DNA of 50,584 nucleotides from the NCBI GenBank assembly GCA_022843625.1, contig JALHNH010000048.1:1-50584 (forward strand), given 5' to 3'. The position numbers and the translations under genes are program-made. The notes beneath the pieces are model-generated. The model did not search any database and was not told the origin of the DNA. It saw only the letters and a list, made by a program, of their open reading frames with translations. Every line of letters starts with the position of its first letter. The first letter of the stretch is position 1. This DNA is from Bryobacter sp. GTDB taxonomy: Bacteria > Acidobacteriota > Terriglobia > Bryobacterales > Bryobacteraceae. Below are positions 40,263 to 49,269 of the stretch, in pieces.

Positions 40263-43106
40263 ATGAGTCTTCGGGTTTTTCTTCCATTGTTTTTGTTTAC
40301 CGCTGCTTTGGTTTTTCCTCAGGCAGCGGCAATTGATGGCCAGATCGAAGGTATCGTGCGCGACCCTGCTGGTGCGGCAGTTGCGAAAGCTACAGTACGC
40401 GCTCGCAACCTCGGTACGGGACTAGAGCGTCAAGGCGAAACGAATGAGGACGGCTACTACCGATTTTCGGTATTGCCGCGTGGCGAATATGAGGTGCTGG
40501 TATCGAGCGCAGGCTTCAATAACGTAAAGCAGACCGGCATTACGATTGGGGCTGGCATGACAGCAACCATCAATATCGATCTGAGCATCAAGAGTGCGGT
40601 GACGGAGATTGTGGTGAGTGCTTCCGGGCCGGTTACAGAGCCGGGCCGGACGGATATCGGTTCTACGTTGAGCGCGAACCAGATTCAGAATCTGCCGCTG
40701 GTGAGCCGGAACCCCTTCAACTTTGTGTTTTACCAGCCGAACGTTACCGGGCGACCGAATACGGAATTTGGTGTGCCGCGCAAGATCAACGCGAACGGCT
40801 TTAATGGCCGGATCAACTATCAACTTGACGGCAGCAACAATGTGCAGAGCGACCGGGCGGGGATTCGACTGGTACCGATCTCAAATACGTTTGTGGAAGA
40901 AATCGCTTTTGTGTCGAACGGGTTTGCGCCGGAGTTTGGCAACACGGTTGGCATGGTGGCGAATACGATTACCAAGAGCGGCACCAACGACCTGCACGGT
41001 GAGGCGGCTTATATCTTTCGCCGGACAGACTTCAGTGCGCGACCGGCACTGTTGCGTGAGGGGGCGACCGTACCGCAGACCAATGTGGATTCGTATTACG
41101 GGAACGGTGGCGGCAAGCTGATCAAGGACAAGCTCTTCTTTTATCTGGCTTACGAGAAAGTAAAGCGTGATTTGCCGCAGGTGGTTACGGTGACGCCGGC
41201 AGTGCTGGCGCAAGTAGGATTGCCCGCGAGCTTTGCTGAACCGATTCCGTTTAGTCAGAACGTTAGATTCTTCTTTGGCAAGCTGGATTATCAGATCAAC
41301 TCCAATCATCGCCTGAGTATGCGTTTCAATGGTCACGCAAATGATTCGCCTTTCAACAATGCCGGTGGCTTGACTGTGGTTTCGAGAACCCATAGCTTTG
41401 TGGATCGCAGCTATGTTGGAGCAGCGCAATTGATCTCGACGCTCTCGCCGAATATGGTGAATGAATTCCGTTTTCAGACACCGTGGCGCAGCCAACAGCA
41501 GCAGGCCTTTTCGGCAACGGGCACAGGACCGTCGATCAACATCACAGGGGTGGTTCAGTTTGGCCGGGCTGAAACAACGGGCTTTGACTTTACCGAGATG
41601 ACGCCTGAGTTTGGAAACAACCTGAGCATCAATTCAGGCAAGCACAGCTACAAGTTTGGATTTACGACGCGCAGTATTCGCGATTCGCAGGTGCAGGCTA
41701 CGTTTGGCCGCTACACTTTCGCCAACATCCAAAGCTACCTTGATGCGCGCAACGGGGTGAATCCTCGTTCTTATCTGAACTTTGTGCAAACGATCGGCGA
41801 GCCGCAGATCAAGTACAACTCGTTGTTTTCGAGTTTCTTTGCGCAGGACACCTATAAGCCGCGGGCGAATGTGACGCTGACTTACGGACTTCGCTATGAC
41901 GTTTACACGGCACCGACGGCGGACAAGAACTCGCCGCTGGCGGCAAGCCAGAAGTTCCGTGCAGATCGCAACAACTTTGCGCCCAGGGTTGGCATTGCCT
42001 GGTCGCTTGGCAAGGCGCAGAAGACGGTGGTACGCGCGAGCACGGGAGTTTTCTTTGATCCTCCGCAGACCGACACTTTCCGCCGGGCACTGCTGAACAA
42101 TGGCCTTGGTAATTTTCTTCAGGTAACGAGCCCGATTGTTACGCCGAACTTTCCGGCGATTCTGACGAGTCTGCCTACAGGTGCCAACCTGCCAATCCAG
42201 TCTGTCGACACAGTATCACCGGATTTCGCCAATCTGTACTCGGTGAATATGAATTTCAGCATCACGCACGAGATTGCGCCGAAGACAGCGATTACTGCGA
42301 CTTACCTGTTTACCCGAGGCAACCGGCTGCCGATCTACCGCAATATCAACTTGCTGCCGAGCGGCAATAGCCTTGCCGATGGCCGGCCGATCTGGATTTC
42401 TACGGCAGGGCAGCGGGTAGACCCACGCTTCAACAACATTCTTTCTGCCGAGAGTGCAGGACAGAGCAGCTATTCCGGAGGCACGCTGACGCTGAACCGG
42501 CGGTACGGACGCGGCTTTGAATCCTTTGCCAGCTACACCTGGTCACATGCGATCGACGATGCGCCCGAGCATAACAACATCGACTCGGGGGCGTTCTTCT
42601 TGAGTGATCTCTCGAATCGGCGTCGGGACAAGGGGAATTCGCTTACAGACCGGCGCCATTCTCTGCAGGCCTCGGGGGTCTATCAGCCTGACTTCAAGTT
42701 TGAGAACAAGGTGGCAAAGTACCTGGTTGAGAACAATCGTCTTGGCTTCACGATGACCGCGATCTCGGGCGATGTATTCAATATCGGGTCCAATCGCGTG
42801 CTAAACAACGATCAGGCGACGGGCGTTGCCTTCCAGCGTCCTTTGTTTATTGGCCGCAACACGTACCGCGGCCCGGCAACGTATCAGCTCGATGTACGGT
42901 ACTCGCGGATCTTCCCGATCCGGGAACGTTATCGTGCCGAGTTCTTTGCCGAATCGACCAACCTGTTGAACCGTACCAATGTTACTGGCGTGAATACGAC
43001 GGCAACCGTAGATGCAGCGGGAGCGATTACGGCTGCGCCAAGCTATGCGTGGACCGGCGCAATTGATCAGCGACTGATCCAGCTTGGGTTGAAGTTCAAC
43101 TTTTAG
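40263..43106 (+). CDS. Oar-like TonB-dependent outer-membrane receptor
   Basis: 947 residues. A signal peptide (LRVFLPLFLFTAALVFPQAAA) is followed by a carboxypeptidase-regulatory-like domain at about 25-105 (IEGIVRDPAGAAVAKATVRARN, YRFSVLPRGEYEVLVSSAGF), then a plug domain (SANQIQNLPLVSRNPFNFVFY, NANGFNGRINYQLDGSN) and a large beta barrel ending in the aromatic LIQLGLKFNF. Proteins of this kind are expanded in Solibacter relatives and take up or secrete large ligands such as oligosaccharides or polypeptides; the substrate here is unknown. A strong terminator follows 14 bases after the stop. Confidence 0.93.
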   Translation: MSLRVFLPLFLFTAALVFPQAAAIDGQIEGIVRDPAGAAVAKATVRARNLGTGLERQGETNEDGYYRFSVLPRGEYEVLVSSAGFNNVKQTGITIGAGMTATINIDLSIKSAVTEIVVSASGPVTEPGRTDIGSTLSANQIQNLPLVSRNPFNFVFYQPNVTGRPNTEFGVPRKINANGFNGRINYQLDGSNNVQSDRAGIRLVPISNTFVEEIAFVSNGFAPEFGNTVGMVANTITKSGTNDLHGEAAYIFRRTDFSARPALLREGATVPQTNVDSYYGNGGGKLIKDKLFFYLAYEKVKRDLPQVVTVTPAVLAQVGLPASFAEPIPFSQNVRFFFGKLDYQINSNHRLSMRFNGHANDSPFNNAGGLTVVSRTHSFVDRSYVGAAQLISTLSPNMVNEFRFQTPWRSQQQQAFSATGTGPSINITGVVQFGRAETTGFDFTEMTPEFGNNLSINSGKHSYKFGFTTRSIRDSQVQATFGRYTFANIQSYLDARNGVNPRSYLNFVQTIGEPQIKYNSLFSSFFAQDTYKPRANVTLTYGLRYDVYTAPTADKNSPLAASQKFRADRNNFAPRVGIAWSLGKAQKTVVRASTGVFFDPPQTDTFRRALLNNGLGNFLQVTSPIVTPNFPAILTSLPTGANLPIQSVDTVSPDFANLYSVNMNFSITHEIAPKTAITATYLFTRGNRLPIYRNINLLPSGNSLADGRPIWISTAGQRVDPRFNNILSAESAGQSSYSGGTLTLNRRYGRGFESFASYTWSHAIDDAPEHNNIDSGAFFLSDLSNRRRDKGNSLTDRRHSLQASGVYQPDFKFENKVAKYLVENNRLGFTMTAISGDVFNIGSNRVLNNDQATGVAFQRPLFIGRNTYRGPATYQLDVRYSRIFPIRERYRAEFFAESTNLLNRTNVTGVNTTATVDAAGAITAAPSYAWTGAIDQRLIQLGLKFNF

Positions 43107-43120
43107 TTGAGAGGAAAAAC

Positions 43121-43148
43121 AGTCACCCTTAAAGGGTGACTATTTTTT
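43121..43148. terminator. Bidirectional terminator sharing the stop of the sugar-dehydrogenase gene
   Basis: AGTCACCCTT (43121-43130) and its exact reverse complement (43132-43141) flank one A, followed by ATTTTTT, a good terminator for the TonB receptor gene. On the minus strand the same stem contains the stop codon and last two codons of the convergent UDP-sugar dehydrogenase gene, so the hairpin could also end that transcript; its T-run there is shorter. Confidence 0.85.
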
Positions 43149-44427
43149 CCGACTTGAACTTCTTGAGGGCGTTGCGGGTATCCACAATTAGTTTGGATAC
43201 TTCGATTGCCTTGGGGTAATCGACATCGGTGTGATCTGTTACGACAACCACACAGTCTGCTGCGGCGCAGGAGCTGAGCATGTCCTGATTTTCGAGGCGA
43301 TGATCTTCGATTCTCAGGCTGGGGATGAAGGGATCAGAATAAGAAACGATTGCACCACGTTGCATCAACAGGTGCATGATGTCGAGGCCAGGTGATTCGC
43401 GTACGTCGTCGATATTCTTCTTGTAAGCCATGCCCAGGATATGGACTTTTGAACCCTTCAATGGTTTGGTGTGATCGTTGAGAGCGTTCTGGATTTTGTC
43501 GACGACGAAGTGCGGCATCTGGCCGTTGATGTAGCCGGCTAGTTCGATGAAGCGGGCTTCGATACCGGACTGCTTGGACTTCCAGCTCAGGTAGAAGGGG
43601 TCGATGGGGATGCAATGGCCGCCGAGGCCGGGGCCGGGGTAGAAGGGCATGAAGCCGAAGGGCTTGGTTGCGGCAGCGTCGATGACTTCCCAGACGTTGA
43701 TCCCCATACGACCGCACATGATGGCCATTTCATTGACGAGGCCGATGTTGATCATGCGGAAAGTGTTTTCGAGGAGCTTGACCATCTCGGCTACTTTGGT
43801 GCCGCTGACGGGGACGACGTGATCGAGGGCGCACCCATAAAATGCGGCGCCAGCTTCGGTGCAGGCATCGGTGTGGCCGCCTACGACCTTGGGGATGTTG
43901 CGGGTCTGGAATTGCTTGTTACCGGGGTCGACTCGCTCGGGGGAGAAGCAGAGGAAAAAGTCTTCGCCCACCTTGAGGCCTCCCATTTCGAGCTTGGGAA
44001 GAACAAGTTCTTCTGTGGTGCCCGGGTAGGTTGTGGATTCGAGGATGACAAGCTTGCCGGGGCCAAAATTTTCGGCAATGGACTGAACTGCTGCATTGAC
44101 GAAGGTCATGTCCGGATCTTTCGCTTTGGACAGCGGCGTTGGCACGCAGATGTTGATCGTGTCGAGATCGAGGATCTTCGAGAAGTCTGTTGTGGCATCG
44201 AGGAGGCCAGCTTCGACGAGCGGCTTGAGGACGGAGGTGGGAATGTCCTGGATGTAGGATTCTCCGGCATTCAGTTTGTCGACCTTGCGGTGATCGACGT
44301 CGAGACCGGTGACATGGAATCCGGCGTGGGCAAATTCAACTGCCAGCGGCAGGCCGACGTATCCCAAGCCGACGACGCCAACACGGGCAGTTTTGTTCTG
44401 AAGTTTTTCTAGAAGCTGTTTTTTCAT
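43129..44427 (-). CDS. UDP-N-acetylglucosamine/mannosamine 6-dehydrogenase (WbpA/WecC type)
   Basis: 432 residues, normal for the family. The NAD-binding motif GVVGLGYVGLPLAVEFA is at 17-33. The catalytic Cys272 is in GPGLGGHCIPIDPFYL, and FSPERVDPGN and TFRMINIGLVNEMA are typical of UDP-sugar dehydrogenases. The similarity is closest to WbpA-type UDP-GlcNAc dehydrogenases, which make UDP-GlcNAcA for surface polysaccharides; UDP-ManNAc or UDP-glucose cannot be excluded. It overlaps the preceding DapF-like gene by four bases. Confidence 0.93.
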   Translation of the reverse strand: MKKQLLEKLQNKTARVGVVGLGYVGLPLAVEFAHAGFHVTGLDVDHRKVDKLNAGESYIQDIPTSVLKPLVEAGLLDATTDFSKILDLDTINICVPTPLSKAKDPDMTFVNAAVQSIAENFGPGKLVILESTTYPGTTEELVLPKLEMGGLKVGEDFFLCFSPERVDPGNKQFQTRNIPKVVGGHTDACTEAGAAFYGCALDHVVPVSGTKVAEMVKLLENTFRMINIGLVNEMAIMCGRMGINVWEVIDAAATKPFGFMPFYPGPGLGGHCIPIDPFYLSWKSKQSGIEARFIELAGYINGQMPHFVVDKIQNALNDHTKPLKGSKVHILGMAYKKNIDDVRESPGLDIMHLLMQRGAIVSYSDPFIPSLRIEDHRLENQDMLSSCAAADCVVVVTDHTDVDYPKAIEVSKLIVDTRNALKKFKSEKIVTL

Positions 44428-45233
44428 TTCTCTCGATACACAAACTGGCCGGTCGCGGTGATTTCGGCAGGCCCCAATAGATAGATCGAATCTTCCCAGG
44501 AAAGGTTTAGGGTTCCTGCGGGTGTATGTACTGCTACGGGGCTTTTCACCAAACCCCGCAATACGCTGGCAGCCATGGCGCCGGTAGATCCCGTACCGGA
44601 GGAGTTGGTTACTCCTACGCCACGCTCAAAAAAGCGGACATCAATCGAATTCTCGTTCAAGACCTGGATGAAGCTGACGTTGGTTCGGTTGGGGAATCGT
44701 GGATGTTTTTCGATTTCGGCCCCGATGGCTACCCAGTCGAGGTCAAAATTGTCGACAAAGACGGCGCATTGGGGATTGCCTACGTCGAGGACGGTGCAAT
44801 CCACTTCCCCGCCCTTGAGGTGTAGTTTCGTGTGGAGATCGCCTTCGATAATTCTTGGAAGCCCCATGTTCATCAGGAACATGAATTGCTCAGCATGACG
44901 CTCGATCAGGCGCATGGACTTGGGTCCGGCACCGGTGAGGATGTTCACATCGGGGCCTGTAGCCTTGCTGTTCGCGATGGCCCAGCCAGCGGCGCAACGC
45001 GTGCCGTTGCCAGACATTTCCACTTCGCCGCCATCGGGATTGAAGAGCCGGATGCGGATGTCGCAGCCCTGCTCGGCTTCTGAAACCAACAGCCAGCCAT
45101 CGGCACCAACGCCTGTATTGCGATGACAGATTGCTATAGCGAGAGCTTCGAGGCTCTTCACTTCGGGCATGTCGGCTTGCCAGGTGAGAAGAAAGTCGTT
45201 TTGTGCGCCGTGCGCTTTAGTAAAGGGAATCAT
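44424..45233 (-). CDS. dapF: Diaminopimelate epimerase-like protein, second catalytic Cys replaced by Ser
   Basis: 269 residues, normal DapF length. The first active-site motif GNGTRC (Cys80) is intact, and FTKAHGAQNDF, PDGGEVEMSGNG and NPQCAVFVDN are typical. The second motif reads FFERGVGVTNSSGTGSTG, where DapF usually has ERGxGET-ACGTG: Ser212 replaces the second catalytic Cys and Val208 a conserved Glu. DapF converts LL- to meso-diaminopimelate for lysine and cell-wall synthesis by a two-base mechanism with two Cys. Either a lineage-specific variant or an epimerase of another substrate. It overlaps both neighbours by four bases. Confidence 0.8.
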   Translation of the reverse strand: MIPFTKAHGAQNDFLLTWQADMPEVKSLEALAIAICHRNTGVGADGWLLVSEAEQGCDIRIRLFNPDGGEVEMSGNGTRCAAGWAIANSKATGPDVNILTGAGPKSMRLIERHAEQFMFLMNMGLPRIIEGDLHTKLHLKGGEVDCTVLDVGNPQCAVFVDNFDLDWVAIGAEIEKHPRFPNRTNVSFIQVLNENSIDVRFFERGVGVTNSSGTGSTGAMAASVLRGLVKSPVAVHTPAGTLNLSWEDSIYLLGPAEITATGQFVYREK

Positions 45234-46744
45234 TGGGAACCAATCCGGCGCCAGACCTCAAGCACAGGAGCATACTTCAAGGATATTAGTTTCACACAGC
45301 GATAGGGCATTCCTTTTGCGCGGGCGCGGGCCATGGCGTTTGAGGCAGCGTCACCGGACTGGGCGATGACCCAGGCTGTGTCGAGAAATAGATCTGGCCG
45401 TGCGGTGGCGCGGTCGAATTCCAGCTTGTCGCCCTGGTGGATGCACTCAGAAATAGGGATGCCCGCTTCCTGAAGGATGCCTGTGAGGTCACCGAAAGGC
45501 ATCAGGATTTCGGTGCCGGGCTGATATTCGGCTTTGAGCAGGGTTGCGACTTCGTGAGTCCAGGCGCGTCGGGATTCCGAGTTGACATCGCCTTCGCGCT
45601 TTACGGTGACTGGAGAGAAGATGAACCAGGAGAGGGCGACAACAGGCAGGACGAAGCGCAGGCGGGGCAGAGCGGAGGCAAGAGCGGCCGTGCAGATGGC
45701 AAAGAAAGGCAGGGCAGCCAGGGCGTAGCGCGAATTGTAGTGGCTGAAGGGGTAGACCTCAGGGATGTAGATCGGGCTGTCGCCTCCGTAGAGGTTGATG
45801 ACGTAATAGACAGGGGCGAGCGAGGCGAATAGCAGGGGCCAGAATTGCTTCTGTTTCAGAGTCCAGATGAGACCCAGGGCGCTGATGGCAATCAGGGGCC
45901 AGCCAAGAACTGCCTTGGTGGCAATGGAGAATTGTCGAAGAGCCATGCCCCAATCGTGTGAGCCCGGGTAGGGCAGCTGCTTCTGAATGTACTTGGCAGA
46001 ACCAATGCCGTGATAGAACTCAAGCGGGTCTGAGTAAAGGATGGCGTTGTGGGCGAGCCAATAAAGGGGCCCGAGCCCGGCGACGAGAGAGAAGAGGAAT
46101 GCTGTAGCGAAGCCGGCGCGGAAGAGCAAATAGAGGGCGGCGATGGGCAGGAGAAACCAGCCGTCGTAGCGGGTGAGCGTGGCGACGATTGCGCACAGGC
46201 CGGCCAGGAAGGCATTGCCGAGCGGGGCGTGTTCGGCTGCTTTTGAGCTGAACAGAAGCAGGCCGAGAGAGCCGGCGAGAAAGAGTGGCTCATTCATGGG
46301 GCAGGCCTGGAGATAAAGCAAGTTGGGCTGCAAGGCGAAGATCGCAACGCCTGCTACTGCACCTTCACTGCCAAACCAGCGCCTTAGTGCAACGAAGAGG
46401 AAAGTGCCTGCCAAGACCCAGGCTATGCCGGAGGGAATGGCACCGGCAAGGCCGTTCTGCCACCAGGCGTCCACACTGGCAAAAGGCATCATCAGAATGT
46501 GCGGGAGGGGCAACCAGACGGTGCCGATTTGTTCATAGCCCGGGTTGCGGCCATCAAAGATGCGTCGGGCGATGTTGAGGTGTGCGGCGGCATCGCCGTA
46601 GTAGAGAGCAGTGCCTTCGTACTGCACAAAAGCGATTGCGGCCGCACTGCATAGAGCAAGTACGACCGCACAGATTAAGATTCCGACCCAGCCGGGCCGA
46701 GACTTAGAACGCCGTGAAGTTCCGGAACTCTTCGAAGCGCGCAT
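45230..46744 (-). CDS. Polytopic membrane glycosyltransferase, GT39/ArnT-like
   Basis: 504 residues. A basic N-terminus (SKSSGTSRRSKSRPG) is followed by about ten or eleven membrane helices and a short C-terminal soluble part. The first extracytoplasmic loop contains YYGDAAAHLNIARRIFDGR and GYEQIGTVWLPLPHI, with the acidic residue expected for GT-C enzymes that use lipid-linked sugars. Such enzymes attach sugars to proteins or lipids on the outer face of the inner membrane. It overlaps the upstream kinase gene by 41 bases, and the downstream dapF-like gene by four. Confidence 0.85.
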   Translation of the reverse strand: MRASKSSGTSRRSKSRPGWVGILICAVVLALCSAAAIAFVQYEGTALYYGDAAAHLNIARRIFDGRNPGYEQIGTVWLPLPHILMMPFASVDAWWQNGLAGAIPSGIAWVLAGTFLFVALRRWFGSEGAVAGVAIFALQPNLLYLQACPMNEPLFLAGSLGLLLFSSKAAEHAPLGNAFLAGLCAIVATLTRYDGWFLLPIAALYLLFRAGFATAFLFSLVAGLGPLYWLAHNAILYSDPLEFYHGIGSAKYIQKQLPYPGSHDWGMALRQFSIATKAVLGWPLIAISALGLIWTLKQKQFWPLLFASLAPVYYVINLYGGDSPIYIPEVYPFSHYNSRYALAALPFFAICTAALASALPRLRFVLPVVALSWFIFSPVTVKREGDVNSESRRAWTHEVATLLKAEYQPGTEILMPFGDLTGILQEAGIPISECIHQGDKLEFDRATARPDLFLDTAWVIAQSGDAASNAMARARAKGMPYRCVKLISLKYAPVLEVWRRIGSQ

Positions 46745-47618
46745 CGATCTCCTGACGGGTTAGGGTACGGAAGCGGTCTACGCCAAATTTTTCACAGCAG
46801 AAGCTACCCATGACACTGCCGTAAATTACGGCGCGGTGTATTTCGTGAGGATCGATTTCGCCCTGAAGGTCGAAGCCTTTTTCAGCAAGGTAGCCAACAA
46901 AGCCTCCAGCGAAGCAGTCGCCGGCACCGGTGGGGTCGAAAACGCTTTCGAGCAGGTAACCAGGGACCATAAAGAGGCCATCGGGGCGGAAGAGCATTGC
47001 GCCGTATTCGCCGCGCTTGATGACGAGATTCTTTGGGCCCATGGACATGATCTTAGCGGCAGCTTTGCGCAGGTTCGATTCACCCGACAGGAGCTTGGCT
47101 TCAGAGTCGTTGATCAACAGGAAGTTCCAGTCGGCGATGGTTTCGAGGAGTTCGGCGCGGAAGTCGTTGATCCAGAAATTCATCGTGTCGCCGCCGCAGA
47201 AACGCAGGCTCGACATCTGGGAGAAGACCTGCTTTTGGAGGGCAGGCTGGATGTTGCCCAGGAACAAGTAGGGCTGTGTCTTGTAGGCGTCGGGCAACTT
47301 TGGTGAGAATGTTGCGAAGACGTTGAGATCGGTACGCAGGGTGGTGCGGTCGTTCATGTCGTCGGAATAGACGCCCTGCCAGAAGAAGGTTTTCCCTTCT
47401 GCCACTTCAAGGCCGGCAAGGTCGATGCCGCGAGAATCGAGGAGTGCACGATCTGCAGGGTCGAAATCGTCGCCGACGACGGCAACAATCTTGGCAGGCG
47501 TGAAATAGCTGGCCGATAAGGCGATATAAGTACAGGCGCCACCGAGCATTCGCTCGACTTTGCCGTGGGGAGTTTCGACTCCGTCATATGCGACGGAGCC
47601 TACAACGACTAATGACAT
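46704..47618 (-). CDS. PfkB family sugar/nucleoside kinase
   Basis: 304 residues from the ATG at 47618, which fits the family's N-terminus (MSLVVVGSVAYDGVETPHG); the frame extends upstream without reason. The PfkB signature is DPTGAGDCFAGGFVGYLAEKG near the C-terminus, and GGACTYIALSASYF is the N-terminal sugar site. It phosphorylates a sugar or nucleoside, possibly for the adjacent glycosyltransferase and sugar-dehydrogenase genes. No ribosome binding site is visible. It is the first gene of the four-gene minus-strand unit 43129-47618. Confidence 0.9.
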   Translation of the reverse strand: MSLVVVGSVAYDGVETPHGKVERMLGGACTYIALSASYFTPAKIVAVVGDDFDPADRALLDSRGIDLAGLEVAEGKTFFWQGVYSDDMNDRTTLRTDLNVFATFSPKLPDAYKTQPYLFLGNIQPALQKQVFSQMSSLRFCGGDTMNFWINDFRAELLETIADWNFLLINDSEAKLLSGESNLRKAAAKIMSMGPKNLVIKRGEYGAMLFRPDGLFMVPGYLLESVFDPTGAGDCFAGGFVGYLAEKGFDLQGEIDPHEIHRAVIYGSVMGSFCCEKFGVDRFRTLTRQEIDARFEEFRNFTAF

Positions 47619-47684
47619 CGTCTTATTGTAGCGAAGCACCGTTAGGGGCCGGGTTCGCGCCATACTGAGATAGAGAGTAATCCG

Positions 47685-48425
47685 CTGCGCCAACTCATTC
47701 TTAGCGACATTCATGCCAACCTTCATGCGTTGTACTCAGTGCTTGAGGCCGCCGAAGGGCATTATGACGAAATCCTTTGCTGTGGGGATCTCGTGGGGTA
47801 CGGGGCCTGCCCCAACGAGACGGTAGAGTGGTCGATTCAGCATGTCAAGAGTCTGGTACGTGGGAACCACGACAAGGTGGCTGTGGGACTGGACGATACC
47901 GAGGGTTACAACGCGGTAGCGACGAGTTCCCTTTCCTGGACCTCGGAAGTGCTGACTGAGGCAAACAAGGCTTACCTGGCAAAGATGCCGCGTGGGCCGT
48001 TGCAGCATTCCAAAACCTGGTTGATGCATGGGAGCCCAATCGACGAAGATCTGTATCTGATTCAGGAGTGTGATGCCCGGGGCATGCAACAGTTCCTGCC
48101 GGGGCCTGTGAATTTCTTTGGGCACACGCATCGGCAGGGTGGATTTGCTTACTTTAGAATGTCCTTGCGTCCGTTGGCGCAGGTGCCCGAACTGGAATCG
48201 AGTTCTGTTTTGCAGCTCGAAGCGAATGCACATTACCTGCTGAATCCGGGCAGTGTGGGACAGCCTCGGGATACTGACTGGCGTGCGGCTTATTGCATTT
48301 ACGACGATGAAGAGGCAACGGTACGATTTTGCCGTGTGAAGTACGATGTTGAGGCTGCGGCGCGGACGATTCTGGCGGCTGGGCTGCCGGAACTGCTGGC
48401 GAAACGGTTATTTTTAGGGAAATAA
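47685..48425 (+). CDS. Metallophosphoesterase, YfcE/MJ0936-like, CTG start likely
   Basis: About 246 residues. Metal-binding motifs: LILSDIHANLHAL at the N-terminus (Asp and His), CCGDLVGYGACPNE, VRGNHDKVA, WLMHGSP and FFGHTHRQGG. The first motif lies upstream of the first TTG (47730), so the real start must be earlier. Back to the in-frame stop at 47643 there is no ATG, GTG or TTG. The best candidate is CTG at 47685, seven bases after a GAGAG. The family hydrolyses phosphodiesters, including cyclic nucleotides; the substrate is unknown. The gene is divergent from the PfkB gene. Confidence 0.85.
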   Translation: MRQLILSDIHANLHALYSVLEAAEGHYDEILCCGDLVGYGACPNETVEWSIQHVKSLVRGNHDKVAVGLDDTEGYNAVATSSLSWTSEVLTEANKAYLAKMPRGPLQHSKTWLMHGSPIDEDLYLIQECDARGMQQFLPGPVNFFGHTHRQGGFAYFRMSLRPLAQVPELESSSVLQLEANAHYLLNPGSVGQPRDTDWRAAYCIYDDEEATVRFCRVKYDVEAAARTILAAGLPELLAKRLFLGK

Positions 48426-48451
48426 CCGTTTCATTGCAGGGATAGCGCACG

Positions 48452-48483
48452 TTTTACTGCCAGACAGTAAAATTTTCTATACA
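48452..48483 (+). promoter_or_regulatory. Palindrome and promoter-like sequence upstream of sdhC
   Basis: TTTTACTG (48452-48459), five bases, then CAGTAAAA (48465-48472) is a perfect 8-bp inverted repeat, followed by TATACA (48478-48483), a good -10 element. The repeat would cover the -35 region of a promoter for the sdh genes, as expected of a repressor site. It could alternatively act as a weak terminator of the phosphoesterase gene, since TTTTC follows the stem. Confidence 0.5.
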
Positions 48484-48562
48484 ATACGGGTAGTCTTGCA
48501 TCCAGGAAACTGGAGGCCCAAACTCCGCTTTTTGAACAAGTTCCGAGGCCCAAAAAAACTTT

Positions 48563-49267
48563 ATGGCAACCGCTGCTGCCCCAAACTCGAAGCTCCAGCA
48601 ATCCCTGGCGCTTTACCAATCTACTATTGGCAAGAAGTACGTCGTCGCAATCACAGGCGCGGTACTTTTTGCTTTCACTATCGGCCACATGCTGGGCAAC
48701 CTTCAGATCTATCTGCCCAATGCCGAAGAAGCCCTGATGGTGTATGCAAAGCTGCTGCATGCATCCGCTGAATTGCTTTGGGCCATCCGCATCGCCTTGT
48801 TGGGCTGTTTTGTACTGCATGTAGTAACCATCGCCCAGCTCTACAACGTGAACCGTGCCGCCCGGCCGCAGGCTTACATCAAGAAAACGCCCACCATTTC
48901 GACGTATGCCTCGCGCACGATGTATTTGTCGGGGCCCATACTTTTCTTTTTCGTTCTCTACCATTTAAGCCATCTGACTACGGGAGCGACGCACCCCAAT
49001 TTTGTTGAGATGAATCCGTATCACAACCTGGTGATGGGCTTCCGGCAGCCGCTCTCGTCACTGTTTTACATCATTGCGATGAGCATGCTGGGGTTGCACC
49101 TCACACACGGGGTCTGGAGTATGTTCCAGTCGGTTGGATTCAACCATCCCCGGTACACGCACGCTTTGCGCACCTTTGCCACCACTGCGGCTGCTGTAAT
49201 TTCTCTCGGTAATATTTCGATCCCCGTGTGCGTCCTGCTCGGAATCATCGGAAAGGATCTTGTCTAA
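48563..49267 (+). CDS. sdhC: Succinate dehydrogenase cytochrome b subunit
   Basis: 234 residues with five membrane helices, the form of the single-subunit cytochrome b558 of B-type succinate dehydrogenases/fumarate reductases. Haem-ligand His residues can be placed in AFTIGHMLGNLQIYL, LLHASAELLW, VLYHLSHLTTG and LGLHLTHGVWSMFQ. It anchors SdhA/SdhB in the inner membrane and passes electrons to quinone. The flavoprotein gene follows two bases downstream, as in Bacillus-type sdhCAB operons; sdhB presumably lies beyond the window. Confidence 0.93.
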   Translation: MATAAAPNSKLQQSLALYQSTIGKKYVVAITGAVLFAFTIGHMLGNLQIYLPNAEEALMVYAKLLHASAELLWAIRIALLGCFVLHVVTIAQLYNVNRAARPQAYIKKTPTISTYASRTMYLSGPILFFFVLYHLSHLTTGATHPNFVEMNPYHNLVMGFRQPLSSLFYIIAMSMLGLHLTHGVWSMFQSVGFNHPRYTHALRTFATTAAAVISLGNISIPVCVLLGIIGKDLV

Positions 49268-49269
49268 CC

